DNA of 64,000 nucleotides from Microbispora triticiradicis (GCA_003260025.2 QFZU02000024.1:1-64000), one strand, 5' to 3'; numbered from the stretch's first letter, positions 19,612-29,334 are shown. Translations and numbers: made by a program. Notes: generated by a model not told the origin, from the letters alone.

Positions 19612-20384
19612 GATGCCGCTCCGATGCCGTTCCCGATGCCGAGCTCCCCGCTGCGCCCGGAGGTGATGAGTTCCACGACCTGCGAGTGGGTCACCTCGGA
19701 GGCCTTCACCTGGGCCGCCATCCGTCCCAGGTAGAGCGCCGCGATCCGGTCGGACACGGCGAAGACGTCGTTCATGTTGTGCGAGATGAGCACCACCGCG
19801 AGGCCCTTGTCGGCCAGGCGGCGGACCAGCTCCAGCACCTGGGCGGTCTGCGCCACGCCGAGGGCGGCGGTCGGCTCGTCGAGGATGACGACCTTGCTGT
19901 TCCACAGCACGGCCTTGGCGATGGCCACCGTCTGCCGCTGGCCGCCGGAGAGGCTGGAGACGTGCTGGCGCAGCGACTTCACGGTGCGCACCGAGAGCCC
20001 GGCCAGGGTCTTGGCCGCCATCTCCTCCATCGTGTCCTCGTCCAGGACGAGCCCGCTCTTGCGCTCGCGGCCCAGGAACATGTTCTGCACGATGTCGAGG
20101 TTGTCGCAGAGGGCGAGGTCCTGGTAGACGATCTCGACGCCGAGCTCCGCGGCGTCCCTGGGCCCGTTCACGTGGACCCGCTCGCCCTCGAAGAGGTACT
20201 CGCCCGAATCGATCGGGTGGATTCCGCCGATGCACTTGACCAGCGTTGACTTGCCGGCGCCGTTGTCGCCGACCAGTGCGGTCACCTCTCCCGGATGGAC
20301 CGAGAAGGCGACGTCGTGAAGGACCTGCACGGGGCCGAAGCTCTTGTTGATGCCGCGCAGTTCCAGGATCGGTCCCTGGGACAC
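19608..20384 (-). CDS. Sugar ABC transporter ATP-binding protein (CUT2)
   Basis: A 258-residue single ABC ATPase: Walker A GDNGAGKST at about residues 38-46, Q-loop region IVYQDLALCDNLD, signature SSLSGGQRQ, Walker B VVILDEPTAALG, and the switch histidine in VVLISHN. CUT2 ATPases such as RbsA and XylG usually carry two fused domains. This one has a single domain, as in the FrcA-like and Streptomyces xylose-type systems. It energises the permease at 18370. Confidence 0.92.
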   Translation of the reverse strand: MSQGPILELRGINKSFGPVQVLHDVAFSVHPGEVTALVGDNGAGKSTLVKCIGGIHPIDSGEYLFEGERVHVNGPRDAAELGVEIVYQDLALCDNLDIVQNMFLGRERKSGLVLDEDTMEEMAAKTLAGLSVRTVKSLRQHVSSLSGGQRQTVAIAKAVLWNSKVVILDEPTAALGVAQTAQVLELVRRLADKGLAVVLISHNMNDVFAVSDRIAALYLGRMAAQVKASEVTHSQVVELITSGRSGELGIGNGIGAAS

Positions 20385-20455
20385 GATGGGCTTCTCCGTA
20401 GATCTATGGGCCGGTACGGCGCCGTCCTCGGGGCCGCCTCTCGCCGCTCCGAGCG

Positions 20456-20487
20456 GTGCGGGGCGCCCTGGAAGGGGCGCCCCGCAC
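20456..20487 (-). terminator. Intercistronic stem-loop between binding protein and ATPase genes
   Basis: A perfect 13-base inverted repeat (GTGCGGGGCGCCC and its complement) with a six-base loop lies in the 175-base gap between the binding-protein stop and the ATPase start. Hairpins at this position in ABC importer operons typically stabilise the upstream mRNA or attenuate, so the binding protein is made in excess. It may also be a partial terminator. Confidence 0.65.
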
Positions 20488-20559
20488 GGTGCTCGTCGCG
20501 GCTCAGCCGGTCACCCCTGGGGGGTTCGCGCCGCCGTACGCACCCGGTGGGTGGGTGGG

Positions 20560-21684
20560 TTAGCTGATACCGGCCTCTTTGCACTTGTCGGCGAAGTCGC
20601 CGGTGCACAGCTCGTCCTTGGTGACGAAGCCGTCGGCGACGACGTCCTTGACGTTGTCGAAGTAGATGGCCTGCGGCTCCAGCAGCACCGACGGCACGTC
20701 CCGGTTGCCCTCCGGGTCCTTGACGGAGCCGCTCACCGAGGGCTGCTCACCCTTGGCGAGGCCGATGGCCAGCTGGGAGGCGGCGTCGGCCTCCTTCTTG
20801 ATGGCCTTGTAGACCGTCATGCACTGGTCGCCGGCGAGGATGTTCTGCAGGCCCTGCACGGTGGCGTCCTGGCCGGTGACCGGGACCTTGCCGTTCAGGT
20901 TCTGCTTCTTCAGCACCGAGATCGCGGCGTTGCCGAGACCGTCGTTGGCGGACAGGACACCGGCGATCTTCGGCTCCTGGGTCAGCATCTGCTCGAAGAT
21001 CGTGCCGGCCTGGGTGTTGTCCCAGTCCGGAACCGACTGGTCCGGGCCCTTCTTGTAGTCGCCCGAGTCGTACTTCGGCTTGAGGACGCTGTCGTAGCCC
21101 TCCTTGAACAGGGTGGCGTTGTTGTCGGTCGGCGAGCCGTTCAGCTCGGCGATGATCGGCTTGTCGGCCTTCTTGTCGGTCAGGCACTTGACCAGGCCCT
21201 CGCCCTGCAGCTGGCCGACCTTGTTGTTGTCGAACGACACGTAGTAGGCCGCGCTGCCGCCCAGCGTGAGGCGGTCGTAGTCGATCGTGGCGACGCCCTG
21301 CGACTTGGCCTTGTCGAGCACGGCCTTGCCGGTGCCGCTGTCGAGGTTGACGATCATCAGAACGGTGGCGCCGTTGGTGATCATCTGGTCGGCGATCGTC
21401 TGGAAGGCGGACTTGTCGCCCTGCGCGTTCTGGATGTCGTACTGGACACCCGCCGTCTTGAACGCCTCCTCCAGATACTTGCGGTCGGCGGTCTCCCACC
21501 GGGCGGACGACTTGCTGTCCGGGAGGATGACGCCGATCTTGCCGGCCTTGGCGTTGTCCGCGGCGGAGGGCGCGGCGCTGCTGCCGCTCTGGGCGGAGGT
21601 GTCACCGCTCTCGCCCCCGCAGGCGGTGAGACCGAGGGTGAGCGCCGCGGCGGCGGCGCCGATGCTGAGGATCCCCTTGCGCAT
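20560..21684 (-). CDS. Sugar ABC transporter substrate-binding lipoprotein (xylose type)
   Basis: A 374-residue periplasmic-binding-protein-like lipoprotein. The signal peptide ends in the lipobox LTAC, with the Cys at about residue 22, followed by a Ser/Gly/Ala-rich linker. The body has the type I fold of XylF/RbsB-like proteins (KIGVILPDSKSSARWETAD, TNGATVLMIVNLDSGTGKA, GVLSANDGLGNAAISVL, VTGQDATVQGLQNILAGDQ). The last two are close to the XylF pattern. It is first in the operon with the ATPase, permease and ROK regulator. Confidence 0.9.
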   Translation of the reverse strand: MRKGILSIGAAAAALTLGLTACGGESGDTSAQSGSSAAPSAADNAKAGKIGVILPDSKSSARWETADRKYLEEAFKTAGVQYDIQNAQGDKSAFQTIADQMITNGATVLMIVNLDSGTGKAVLDKAKSQGVATIDYDRLTLGGSAAYYVSFDNNKVGQLQGEGLVKCLTDKKADKPIIAELNGSPTDNNATLFKEGYDSVLKPKYDSGDYKKGPDQSVPDWDNTQAGTIFEQMLTQEPKIAGVLSANDGLGNAAISVLKKQNLNGKVPVTGQDATVQGLQNILAGDQCMTVYKAIKKEADAASQLAIGLAKGEQPSVSGSVKDPEGNRDVPSVLLEPQAIYFDNVKDVVADGFVTKDELCTGDFADKCKEAGIS

Positions 21685-21836
21685 GATGCGTGGGTCCTTT
21701 CTCTGACTGGGGGTCTATGAGGGGGTGCGGCCGAGCCCGCGCCTTCCCGACGTCTTCGCAGATCCTTCGGGGTCGAGGCGCTCCGGCCACCCGGTACGGC
21801 AGTGGCCGGGTCACGGCGTTCACCGCTCCAGGGAAT

Positions 21837-21851
21837 GTTGTTTGAGACAAC
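21837..21851. promoter_or_regulatory. Candidate ROK operator
   Basis: GTTGTTTGAGACAAC has five-base inverted arms around TTGAG. It lies about 150 bases upstream of the binding-protein start. ROK repressors commonly bind A/T-rich TTTG/CAAA-type inverted repeats. The short arms make this weak. Confidence 0.3.
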
Positions 21852-22192
21852 GTAAGCCCAAAGCCCAGGTGGTGAAAGACACAGGACGGTAACGTTTGTT
21901 GTCCGCAGTAACAATCAAGAAACGTGGGATCAACACACGACGGCGTCCGTCCGCGCGGCCGGGGCCGGTCGGACGGAGGTGACGTGGTGCGCTTCCAGAA
22001 CCGGGGGCGCCTGCCGGAGACATGGGATCTATCCGACAGGCGGGCAGCACGAACCGCCCCTTCCACCGTCAAGCGCCGGCACCGCCACCGGGCCGGGAGG
22101 GCGTCACGCGCCGCACACCCGTCACGCCCGGCCGAGGGGTGCCGGACGCGACAGGGGACATCGCCCCTCGTCAGAGGGTGCCTATGGAACCG

Positions 22193-22220
22193 GCCTGCCG
22201 GGCCGGGTGTCCCGGCAGGC
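22193..22220. terminator. Hairpin downstream of the fucose/lar operon
   Basis: Perfect 10-base arms GCCTGCCGGG and CCCGGCAGGC flank an eight-base loop, about 130 bases past the stop of the last gene of the minus-strand operon (22349). It is a plausible terminator for that operon. Confidence 0.4.
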
Positions 22221-22348
22221 CCGCGAACACGGCCACGGGAGCCGCGAAACGTACATCTACCGCTTCATGAGCACATGCGTGCCCAAGGTTCGCCTCATCC
22301 CGAGGATGTGTCATTCACATGTTTCATGGGATGAATAGGGTCTATCGC

Positions 22349-23236
22349 TCAGTCCTTCAGGCCGTAGACCCGGGCCGCCGTGCCCCGGAAGACGGCCTCG
22401 CGCTCGGCGTCCGGCAGCCCGGCCTCCGCGAGCAGCGCCGAGACGGTCTCGGACCAGCGGGAAAGGGAGCCGGCGAGGAGGCAGACCGGCCAGTCGGAGC
22501 CGAACATCAGGCGGCCGGGGCCGAACGCGTCGAGCGCCACGTCGACGTACGGCCGCAGGGCGGCGGCGTCCCAGTCGTCCCAGACCGCCTCGGTGATCAG
22601 GCCGGAGAGCTTGGCCGTCACGTTGGGCTCGGCGGCGAGCTCGCGGACGAGCCCCGCCCAGGGTTCGACCTCTCCGGTCGCGACCGGAGGTTTCGCCAGG
22701 TGGTCCAGGACGAAGTTCAGCTCCGGCAGGGCGCGCACGGTCTCGATCGCGGCGGGCAGCTGGTGCGGCACGACGAGCAGGTCGTAGACGAGCCCGGCCG
22801 CCGCCACCTCCCGCAGCCCGGCGCGCACGTCGTCCCTGGCGAGCCAGCGCGGGTCGGGTTCGCCCTGCACCAGGTGGCGGATCCCGCGCAGCAGGCCGCC
22901 GCCGGGCGAGGCGGCCAGGGCGGCGAGCTCGGCGGCGAGATCGGGCCGGGTCAGGTCGGCCCATCCCACCACCCCGGCGACGGTCGGCGAGTCCGCCGCC
23001 AGCGCCAGGAACTCGCGCGTCTCCTCGGCGTCGGGCAGGACCTGCACGAGCACGGACCGGCCGACGCCCGCCCCGGCCGCGGCCGAGTCGTAGTCGGCGA
23101 CGGTGAAGTCGCGGTGGATCGGAGCCATCTGCGGCGGCTCCAGCCAGGTCTGGGGGCGCCGGGACAGGTCCCACAGGTGGTGGTGGGCGTCGATCCGTGC
23201 CGCGGATGTCTCAGAAGAAGTCACAGGAGGAGTCAC
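22349..23236 (-). CDS. Amidohydrolase family lactonase, probable L-fucono-lactonase
   Basis: A 295-residue metal-dependent TIM-barrel hydrolase of the amidohydrolase_2 group (L-fuconolactonase / 2-pyrone-4,6-dicarboxylate lactonase type). The N-terminal metal motif IDAHHHLWDLSRRP, a mid HHLVQGEP-like segment (RHLVQGEPDP), VLDHLAKPP and MFGSDWPVC match the family, the last holding the catalytic Asp. It should open the fuconolactone made by the aldo/keto reductase encoded in the same operon, giving L-fuconate. The GTG at 23236 overlaps the larC stop by four bases. Another GTG lies 12 bases inside. Last gene of the operon. Confidence 0.85.
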   Translation of the reverse strand: MTPPVTSSETSAARIDAHHHLWDLSRRPQTWLEPPQMAPIHRDFTVADYDSAAAGAGVGRSVLVQVLPDAEETREFLALAADSPTVAGVVGWADLTRPDLAAELAALAASPGGGLLRGIRHLVQGEPDPRWLARDDVRAGLREVAAAGLVYDLLVVPHQLPAAIETVRALPELNFVLDHLAKPPVATGEVEPWAGLVRELAAEPNVTAKLSGLITEAVWDDWDAAALRPYVDVALDAFGPGRLMFGSDWPVCLLAGSLSRWSETVSALLAEAGLPDAEREAVFRGTAARVYGLKD

Positions 23237-24362
23237 AGTGCGTCGTAGGCCTCTCGTGCCAGTTCCCTCAGTGGTCTGCCGGTGGCCTCGGCCAGCGCGG
23301 CGAGGTCGTCGTACTCGGGCTTGACCCCCCACGGCCCGTGTTTCATCCGCACGTCCCGGCCGTGCAGGCGCACGGTCTCGAAGTGCCGGGGCAGCGCGAC
23401 CTTCTCGACCACGCTGCGCCGCAGGCCAAGGCTCCCCGTCTCGGCGAGGACCAGGTTCTGCAGCTCGCCGGCCAGCTCGGGAGGCGTGAGCACGTGCAGG
23501 ACGTGGGCGGGGCGGCCCTTCTTCATCACGGCGGGCGTGACCCACGCGTCGGCCGCGCCCGCCGCCAGGGCGCGCTCGACGACGTGCCCGAGCACCTCGC
23601 CCGTCACGTCGTCGAGGTTCGTCGACAGGACGACCTGGCGGCCGGGCCCGGTCACCGCCTCCGGCTCGGCCACGGGCTCGCCGAGCATGGCGACGGTGAC
23701 ATTGGGCCGGTCGGGCAGCACGCGCCCGCCCGCGCCGTACCCGGTGGCGCGCAGGACCATCTCCGGAGCCGGGCCATACGTCGTGCCCGCGGCGCCCAGC
23801 AGGGCCGCCCCAGTCGGGGTGACCGCCTCCCCCGCCTCTCCGCCCCGCACCCGCGCCCCCTTCAGCAGGGCGAGCGTGGCGGGGGCCGGGACGGGCAGCA
23901 CGCCGTGACACGTGCGGACGACTCCGGCGCCCAGGGGCAGCGGCGCGCAGTGCACGCGCGTCACGCGCAGGTCGCGCAGCGCCGCCGCGCAGCCGACGAT
24001 GTCGACCAGCGTGTCGTGCCCGCCGAGCTCGTGCAGGTGCACCTCGGCGACCGGCTCGCCGTGCAGCGCGGCCTCGGCCTCGGCGATCGCGGTCAGCGCG
24101 GCCTCCGCGACGGGCAGCCCGGTGCGGGCCGCCATCGCGAGCAGTTCGGCGGCGCGGCGCTCGGTGGCGTCGTCGTCCACCGTCACCAGCGCCCGGGTGG
24201 CGGTAAGCGCGCCGGTGCGCACCCGCTCGGCGTCGAGCCGCCAGCCGGTCAGGCCGGTCTCGGCGACCGCCCGCCGTACGGCGTCGAGCGAGGCGCCGGC
24301 GTCGAGCAGCGCGCCGAGCAGCATGTCGCCCGCGAGTCCGGTGAACGGGTTCAGGTAGAGGA

Positions 24363-24366
<4 letters not shown>
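23233..24366 (-). CDS. larC: Nickel-pincer cofactor biosynthesis protein LarC
   Basis: A 377-residue LarC. This CTP-dependent cyclometallase inserts nickel into the pyridinium-3,5-bisthiocarboxylic acid mononucleotide to form the cofactor of LarA. The N-terminus MILYLNPFTGLAGDMLLGALLDAG, the His-containing VHLHELGGHDTLVDIVG, LSTNLDDVTGEVLG, and VMKKGRPAHVLHVL are hallmarks of the family. In Lactobacillus the gene is split by a programmed frameshift; here it is one frame. The start overlaps the larB stop by four bases. Confidence 0.95.
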
Positions 24367-25060
<694 letters not shown>

Positions 25061-25064
<4 letters not shown>

Positions 25065-25489
25065 ACCGGTACGACGTACCCGATGGTCAGCAGGAGGTTG
25101 GCGTAGAGCCGGTCGTCGCCGGTCGCCACCGCGAACGCGACGTCCGGCTCCTTCGCGGCCTCGTAGAAGCCGAACCTGGGCAGGACCTGGATCGGCAGGG
25201 CCGGGCCGAGCAGCTCGCGGTAGCGGGCGAACACGCCGGGCTCGCCCCCCTCGTCGGGCCGCATCGCGTGCACGGCCTCCAGCGGTACGGCGTCCACCAG
25301 GAGTTCCAGGACGTCGTCCACGCGGACCAGCCCGGGGCGCAGGTTGAGGTGGATCACCGGGGCGCCCGTACGCACGTTGGTGGCGTGGGCGTAGTTCGCG
25401 TCGGCGAGCAGGACGCGCGAGCCGTGCCCGGTTGCCGCGAGCGCGGCCAGCAGCGGCGGGTGGATCAGGGGATAGCGGAGCACGCTCAC
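25061..25489 (-). CDS. RbsD/FucU family sugar mutarotase
   Basis: A 142-residue RbsD/FucU protein. It starts LRYPLIHPPLLAALAATGHGSRVLLADANY, giving the conserved His in GHG and Asp in LADAN, and ends with LLTIGYVVPV. FucU interconverts alpha and beta anomers of L-fucose. In this L-fucose operon it should supply the anomer used by the dehydrogenase. The GTG at 25489 forms a GTGA overlap with larA; a second GTG is two codons on. It is placed between larA and larB, which mixes fucose and Lar functions in one transcript. Confidence 0.88.
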
Positions 25490-26742
25490 TCTCCCGAGAG
25501 GTAGGGGATCGTCATCGGCCCCTCCGGCAGCACGCACACCCGCCCCGGCAGGGCCCGCACGGTGGCGGCGATGTCCTCGGTCCGCTCCAGGTGGGCGGCG
25601 GCCAGGTCGGCGTCGCCGAGACGAGCCGTGTGCATGATCACCCGGGCCTGCCGCTGGATGCGCGCCTGGATCTGCACCTGCCACTGGTCGGGGATGGTCT
25701 CGGTGCGGCGGGAGATCTCCTCGAACAGCGCGTCGGGCGAGGCCGCGGAGGTGAGCACCTCGCGGTAGGAGCCGTGGTCGGGGAACCCGTCCCGGCACTC
25801 GGCCGCGCAGATGATCGTCCCGCCGGGCCGGACGACCTGGGCGGCGGCGCTCATGCCCTTCACCGACTGGTAGAGGTTCTGGTCCAGCGGGAAACCGGCG
25901 TTGGTCGTGACCACCACGTCGAACGGCTCGGCGACCGGCCGCATCGCGGCGGCGCGGGCCGCGGCCGTGGCGGCGGCGTGCATCGGAGCGAGGTCGCCGC
26001 CGAACGCCCGGACGATCTTCTGCTCCCGGTTCAGTACGACGTCGAGGGCGAAGGTGACGCCGGTCGCCGCGGCGATCGCGCGGACGTCGTCGTGGACGGG
26101 GTTGCCCTCGATGACCCCCCAGGTCGCCCGGGGATCGCCGATGCGGGCCGCGTCGTGCAGGGTGAGCACGGTCTCCAGGGCGGCGAGGCCCGGCGCGACC
26201 AGCTTGGGCCCGCCGGAGAACCCGGCGAAGAAGTGCGGCTCCACGAACCCCGTCGTGATCCGCACGTCGGCGTCGGTCCACTCGCGGTTCAGCCAGACCG
26301 GCACGTCCTTGCCGTGCCGGCCCATCCACCGCAGCGAGGACGCGTCGCGCGCGTCGTGGTTGACGATCCGCACGGCGTCGACGACCTCGTCGCCGAACAT
26401 CGCGCGCAGCTCTTCGGGGGTGTTGCCGCGGTGCGTGCCGGTGGCGACCAGGATCACCACGTCTCCGAGGTCGACCACCCCGTCCAGCTCGTCCAGGATC
26501 GCGGGGATCATCAGGTGCCTGGGCTGGGGCCGGGTCCCGTCGCAGGCGGAGATCGCCACCGTCTGGCCGGGGCGCACCCGCTCGCGCAGCGGTGGTCCCG
26601 CGACGGGTTCGCGCAGGGCCCGCCGCAGCTCGGCGGTCTCGTCCGGGACGGCGGGCCGGGCCACCGGCGCGATCACCGTGGTCCGGTCGCCGGGGAAGTC
26701 GACGGCGAGGCCGTCGGCGCCGTAGGCGAGGTCAACCCACAT
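25486..26742 (-). CDS. larA: Nickel-dependent lactate racemase (LarA family)
   Basis: A 418-residue LarA family enzyme, which uses the nickel-pincer cofactor to racemise or epimerise 2-hydroxyacids by hydride transfer. Family signatures are visible: SACDGTRPQPRHLMIP, VATGTHRGNTPEE (first catalytic His), FVEPHFFAGFSGGPKLVAPG (cofactor Lys and nickel-binding His), and LHDAARIG. The superfamily includes members acting on substrates other than lactate. Here the pathway makes L-lactate, so lactate is the favoured substrate. It overlaps the aldo/keto reductase by 11 bases and the RbsD/FucU gene by four. Confidence 0.93.
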   Translation of the reverse strand: MWVDLAYGADGLAVDFPGDRTTVIAPVARPAVPDETAELRRALREPVAGPPLRERVRPGQTVAISACDGTRPQPRHLMIPAILDELDGVVDLGDVVILVATGTHRGNTPEELRAMFGDEVVDAVRIVNHDARDASSLRWMGRHGKDVPVWLNREWTDADVRITTGFVEPHFFAGFSGGPKLVAPGLAALETVLTLHDAARIGDPRATWGVIEGNPVHDDVRAIAAATGVTFALDVVLNREQKIVRAFGGDLAPMHAAATAAARAAAMRPVAEPFDVVVTTNAGFPLDQNLYQSVKGMSAAAQVVRPGGTIICAAECRDGFPDHGSYREVLTSAASPDALFEEISRRTETIPDQWQVQIQARIQRQARVIMHTARLGDADLAAAHLERTEDIAATVRALPGRVCVLPEGPMTIPYLSGE

Positions 26743-27655
26743 GGCCCAGACCTTCGAGATCGTCCCAGAGGGCGTCGGGGATGTCCGCCGCCGCGAGCTC
26801 CAGGTCCTCGGTGATCTCCTCCGCGCTGCGCGCGCCGATCAGCACGGTGTCCACGGCCGGGTGCCGGTGCGGGAACCGCAGCGCCGCCGCCGGCAGCGGC
26901 ACGCCGTACGACTCGCAGACGCGGGCCATCTCGCGCGCCCGGTCGAGCACCTCGGGCGGGGCGGCGGCGTAGTCGTAGGTGCCGCCGCCGGCCAGGACGC
27001 CGCTGTTGAACACCCCGCCCACGACGACGGCGACGCCGCGCCGCGCGCACTCGGGCAGCAGCTCCTCCTCCGCCGACCGGTCGAGCAGTGTGTAGCGCCC
27101 GGCCACGAGGACCACGTCGACGTCCGTCTCCCGGACGAACCGGGTCAGCATCGCGGTCTGGTTCATCCCGGCGCCGATCGCGCCGACGACGCCCTGGTCG
27201 CGCAGCTCGGCCAGGGCCGGGAACGCCTCCCCCGCGGCCTGCTCCCAGTGCTCGTCGGGGTCGTGGACGAACACCGCGCCGAAGTGGTCGAGCCCGGTGC
27301 GCCGCATGCTGTCCTCCAGTGAGCGCAGCACGCCGTCGCGGCTGTAGTCCCGCACCCGCACGTACTGCGTGCGACCGGGGAAGCCGTCCTCCTCGCCCTC
27401 ACCGGGCACCAGGACGCGGCCGACCTTGGTGGAGACGATCGCCTCCCCCGCCCCTCCACCGGGCAGGCCGCGCAGGAAGCGCCCGAGACGCTCCTCGGCG
27501 AGGCCGGTGCCGTAGTGCGGCGCGGTGTCGAAGTAGCGGATGCCCGCCGCCCACGCGGCGGCCAGGGTGCGCTCGGCCTGCTCCTCGTCCACCTGCGCGA
27601 ACAGTCCGCCCAGCGGCGCGGTGCCGAGCCCGTACGGCCCGAGGGACACCTTCAC
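26732..27655 (-). CDS. Aldo/keto reductase, probable L-fucose dehydrogenase
   Basis: A 307-residue aldo/keto reductase of the D-threo-aldose / L-fucose 1-dehydrogenase branch. It has the GLGTAPLGGLF start, FDTAPHYGTGLAEERLG with the catalytic Asp and Tyr, STKVGR with the Lys, and VFVHDPDEHW with the active-site His region. It should oxidise L-fucose to L-fuconolactone with NAD(P). It overlaps larA by 11 bases and the preceding SDR gene by four, so it is part of one coupled operon. Substrate is inferred from the neighbours. Confidence 0.87.
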   Translation of the reverse strand: MKVSLGPYGLGTAPLGGLFAQVDEEQAERTLAAAWAAGIRYFDTAPHYGTGLAEERLGRFLRGLPGGGAGEAIVSTKVGRVLVPGEGEEDGFPGRTQYVRVRDYSRDGVLRSLEDSMRRTGLDHFGAVFVHDPDEHWEQAAGEAFPALAELRDQGVVGAIGAGMNQTAMLTRFVRETDVDVVLVAGRYTLLDRSAEEELLPECARRGVAVVVGGVFNSGVLAGGGTYDYAAAPPEVLDRAREMARVCESYGVPLPAAALRFPHRHPAVDTVLIGARSAEEITEDLELAAADIPDALWDDLEGLGHVG

Positions 27656-28386
27656 GAGCCCACCGGCCGCAGTCGCAGGCCGGCCATGCCGCCGTCCACG
27701 GCCAGCTCGGTCCCGGCGGTCGACCCCGCCCGCGGGCTGGCGAGGTACGCGACGGCGTGGGCGACCTCCTGCGCCGTCACCAGCCGGCCGTGCGGCTGGC
27801 GGGCGGCCAGCGCGGCCCGTTCTGCGGCCGGGTCGGGGGCGGCGTCCAGCAGCCGCCCGACCCAGGGGGTGTCGACGGTGCCGGGGTTCACGCAGTTGAC
27901 GCGGATGCCCTCACGGATGTGGTCGGCCGCCATCGCGCGGGTCAGCGCGAGCACCGCCCCCTTGGACGCGGAGTACAGCGCCCGTTGCGGCAGCCCCGCG
28001 GTGGCGGCGATCGAGCAGGTGTTGACGATCGCCGCGTGCGGGGACTCCCGCAGGTGCGGCAGGGCCGCCCGGGTGACGCGGGCGATCCCGACGACGTTGA
28101 GATCGAACACCCGCAGCCATTCGGCGTCGTCGTTGTCGGCGACGGTGCCCGCCGCGCCGATGCCCGCGTTGTTCACAAGGACGTCGATCCGGCCGTACCG
28201 CTCGGCCACCGCCGCGACCGCCCGCCGTACGGAGGCGTCGTCGGTCACGTCGCACGTGAACTCGGTGTCCTTGAGGTCCAGCACCGCCACCCGGGCGCCC
28301 CGCGCGGTCAGCTCCTCGGCGACCGCCCTGCCGATGCCCGAGGCGCCACCGGTGACCACCGCCACCAGCCCCTCGAACTCGCTCAT
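27652..28386 (-). CDS. SDR oxidoreductase, probable 2-keto-3-deoxy-L-fuconate dehydrogenase
   Basis: A 244-residue classical short-chain dehydrogenase. It has the nucleotide motif TGGASGIGRAV near residue 12, NNAG near 85, the catalytic Ser/Tyr/Lys set (CSIAA then YSASKG), and the PGTVDTPW loop. It should oxidise 2-keto-3-deoxy-L-fuconate at C4 to the 2,4-diketo acid with NAD. The ATG at 28386 overlaps the upstream hydrolase stop by four bases. The specific function rests on the adjacent fucose genes. Confidence 0.88.
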   Translation of the reverse strand: MSEFEGLVAVVTGGASGIGRAVAEELTARGARVAVLDLKDTEFTCDVTDDASVRRAVAAVAERYGRIDVLVNNAGIGAAGTVADNDDAEWLRVFDLNVVGIARVTRAALPHLRESPHAAIVNTCSIAATAGLPQRALYSASKGAVLALTRAMAADHIREGIRVNCVNPGTVDTPWVGRLLDAAPDPAAERAALAARQPHGRLVTAQEVAHAVAYLASPRAGSTAGTELAVDGGMAGLRLRPVGS

Positions 28387-29231
28387 GCCTGCCCCATCCG
28401 CTGGCGCTGCCGGCCGAGGCCGTCGACCTCCACCTCGACCACGTCGCCCTCCCGCAGGTAGGCCTGCGGGCCGCGGCCGAGCGCCACGCCGGCGGGGGTG
28501 CCGGTGTTCACCACGTCGCCGGGGTCCAGCACCATGAACTGGCTGAGGTACCAGATCACGTGGTGCACGCCGAAGATCTGGTTCTTGGTGTTGCCGTTCT
28601 GGCGCTGCTCGCCGTTCACCCATAGCCGCAGGCCGAGGGCCTGGGGGTCGCCGACCTCGTCGGGCGTCACCAGCCAGGGGCCGAGGGGGTTGAAAGTTTC
28701 ACACGACTTGCCCTTGTCCCACTGGCCGCCGCGCTCGTTCTGGAACTCCCGCTCGGAGACGTCGTTGGAGATCGCGTATCCGGCGATCAGACCGGCGGCC
28801 TCCTCCGGGGAGGACAGGTAGCGGGCGGTGCCACCGAGGACGACGGCCAGCTCGACCTCGTAGTCGGTCTTCACGCTGAGGCGGGGCACCAGGACCTCGT
28901 CGTCGGGGCCGACGACGGTGTTGGACGCCTTCATGAAGACCACGGGCTCGGCCGGGAGGGCGGCTCCGGTCTCCTCGGCGTGGTCGGAGTAGTTCAGGCC
29001 GATGCAGACGACCTTCCCCGGCCGAGCCACCGGCGCTCCGACCCGCTCGTACGGCTCCGCCTCGGGCAGCGTGCCCTCCGCGAGGGCCGTCCGCACCCGG
29101 TCGACGCCTCCTCCCGCGAGGAACGCGCCGTCGATGTCCTTCGTCAGTGACGACAGGTCCAGCACCCGGTCGCCGGGGCCCATGACACAGGGCCGCTCAG
29201 AACCCGGCGGACCCACCCGCAACAGCTTCAC
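28383..29231 (-). CDS. Fumarylacetoacetate hydrolase family, probable 2,4-diketo-3-deoxy-L-fuconate hydrolase
   Basis: A 282-residue FAH family enzyme. The metal ligands and core are visible in KVVCIGLNYSDHAEETG, PVVFMKASNTVVGPDDEV, DYEVELAVVLGG, and GYAISNDVSEREFQ. It ends with NTGTPAGVALGRGP, diagnostic for the family. In the non-phosphorylating L-fucose route this enzyme cleaves 2,4-diketo-3-deoxy-L-fuconate to pyruvate and L-lactate. It is the first gene of the minus-strand operon, whose genes overlap down to 22349. Confidence 0.88.
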   Translation of the reverse strand: MKLLRVGPPGSERPCVMGPGDRVLDLSSLTKDIDGAFLAGGGVDRVRTALAEGTLPEAEPYERVGAPVARPGKVVCIGLNYSDHAEETGAALPAEPVVFMKASNTVVGPDDEVLVPRLSVKTDYEVELAVVLGGTARYLSSPEEAAGLIAGYAISNDVSEREFQNERGGQWDKGKSCETFNPLGPWLVTPDEVGDPQALGLRLWVNGEQRQNGNTKNQIFGVHHVIWYLSQFMVLDPGDVVNTGTPAGVALGRGPQAYLREGDVVEVEVDGLGRQRQRMGQA

Positions 29232-29285
29232 GATCCGTCCACTCCGACTGGTTCACAGGGGCAAGTGTGGTGCCGAGCCTGTCAG

Positions 29286-29294
29286 ATTCATCGG
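29286..29294. repeat. Repeated element in the fucose divergent promoter, copy 1
   Basis: ATTCATCGG occurs here and at 29373-29381, once near each divergent start. This copy is part of TTCATCGGGTTGAA (29287-29300), which has TTCA/TGAA arms. It could be an operator for an unlinked or linked repressor. It differs from the 17-bp FadR-type palindrome near 42 kb. Confidence 0.35.
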
Positions 29295-29334
29295 GTTGAA
29301 GTAAAGCCGTTTGGTGGGATATTTGCCGACTTAC

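Larger units (their letters stand above)
21685..22348. other. Long intergenic region; promoter of the CUT2 operon
   Basis: No gene is supported in these 664 bases. The half next to the binding-protein gene has lower G/C content. It contains GTTGTTTGAGACAAC (21837-21851, five-base arms) and a nearby AACGTTTGTTGTCC element (21891-21904), candidate sites for the ROK regulator. The other half holds the hairpin at 22193-22220, beyond the fucose/lar operon. Confidence 0.4.

Noticed and set aside
22323-22335. TTCATGGGATGAA, a perfect palindrome sharing CATGGGATG with the FadR-type sites near 42 kb
   Set aside because: It lies just beyond the 3' end of the fucose/lar operon, with no gene start nearby, and the outer arms differ from the 17-mer. 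Probably chance, though a genome-wide site scan could revisit it.
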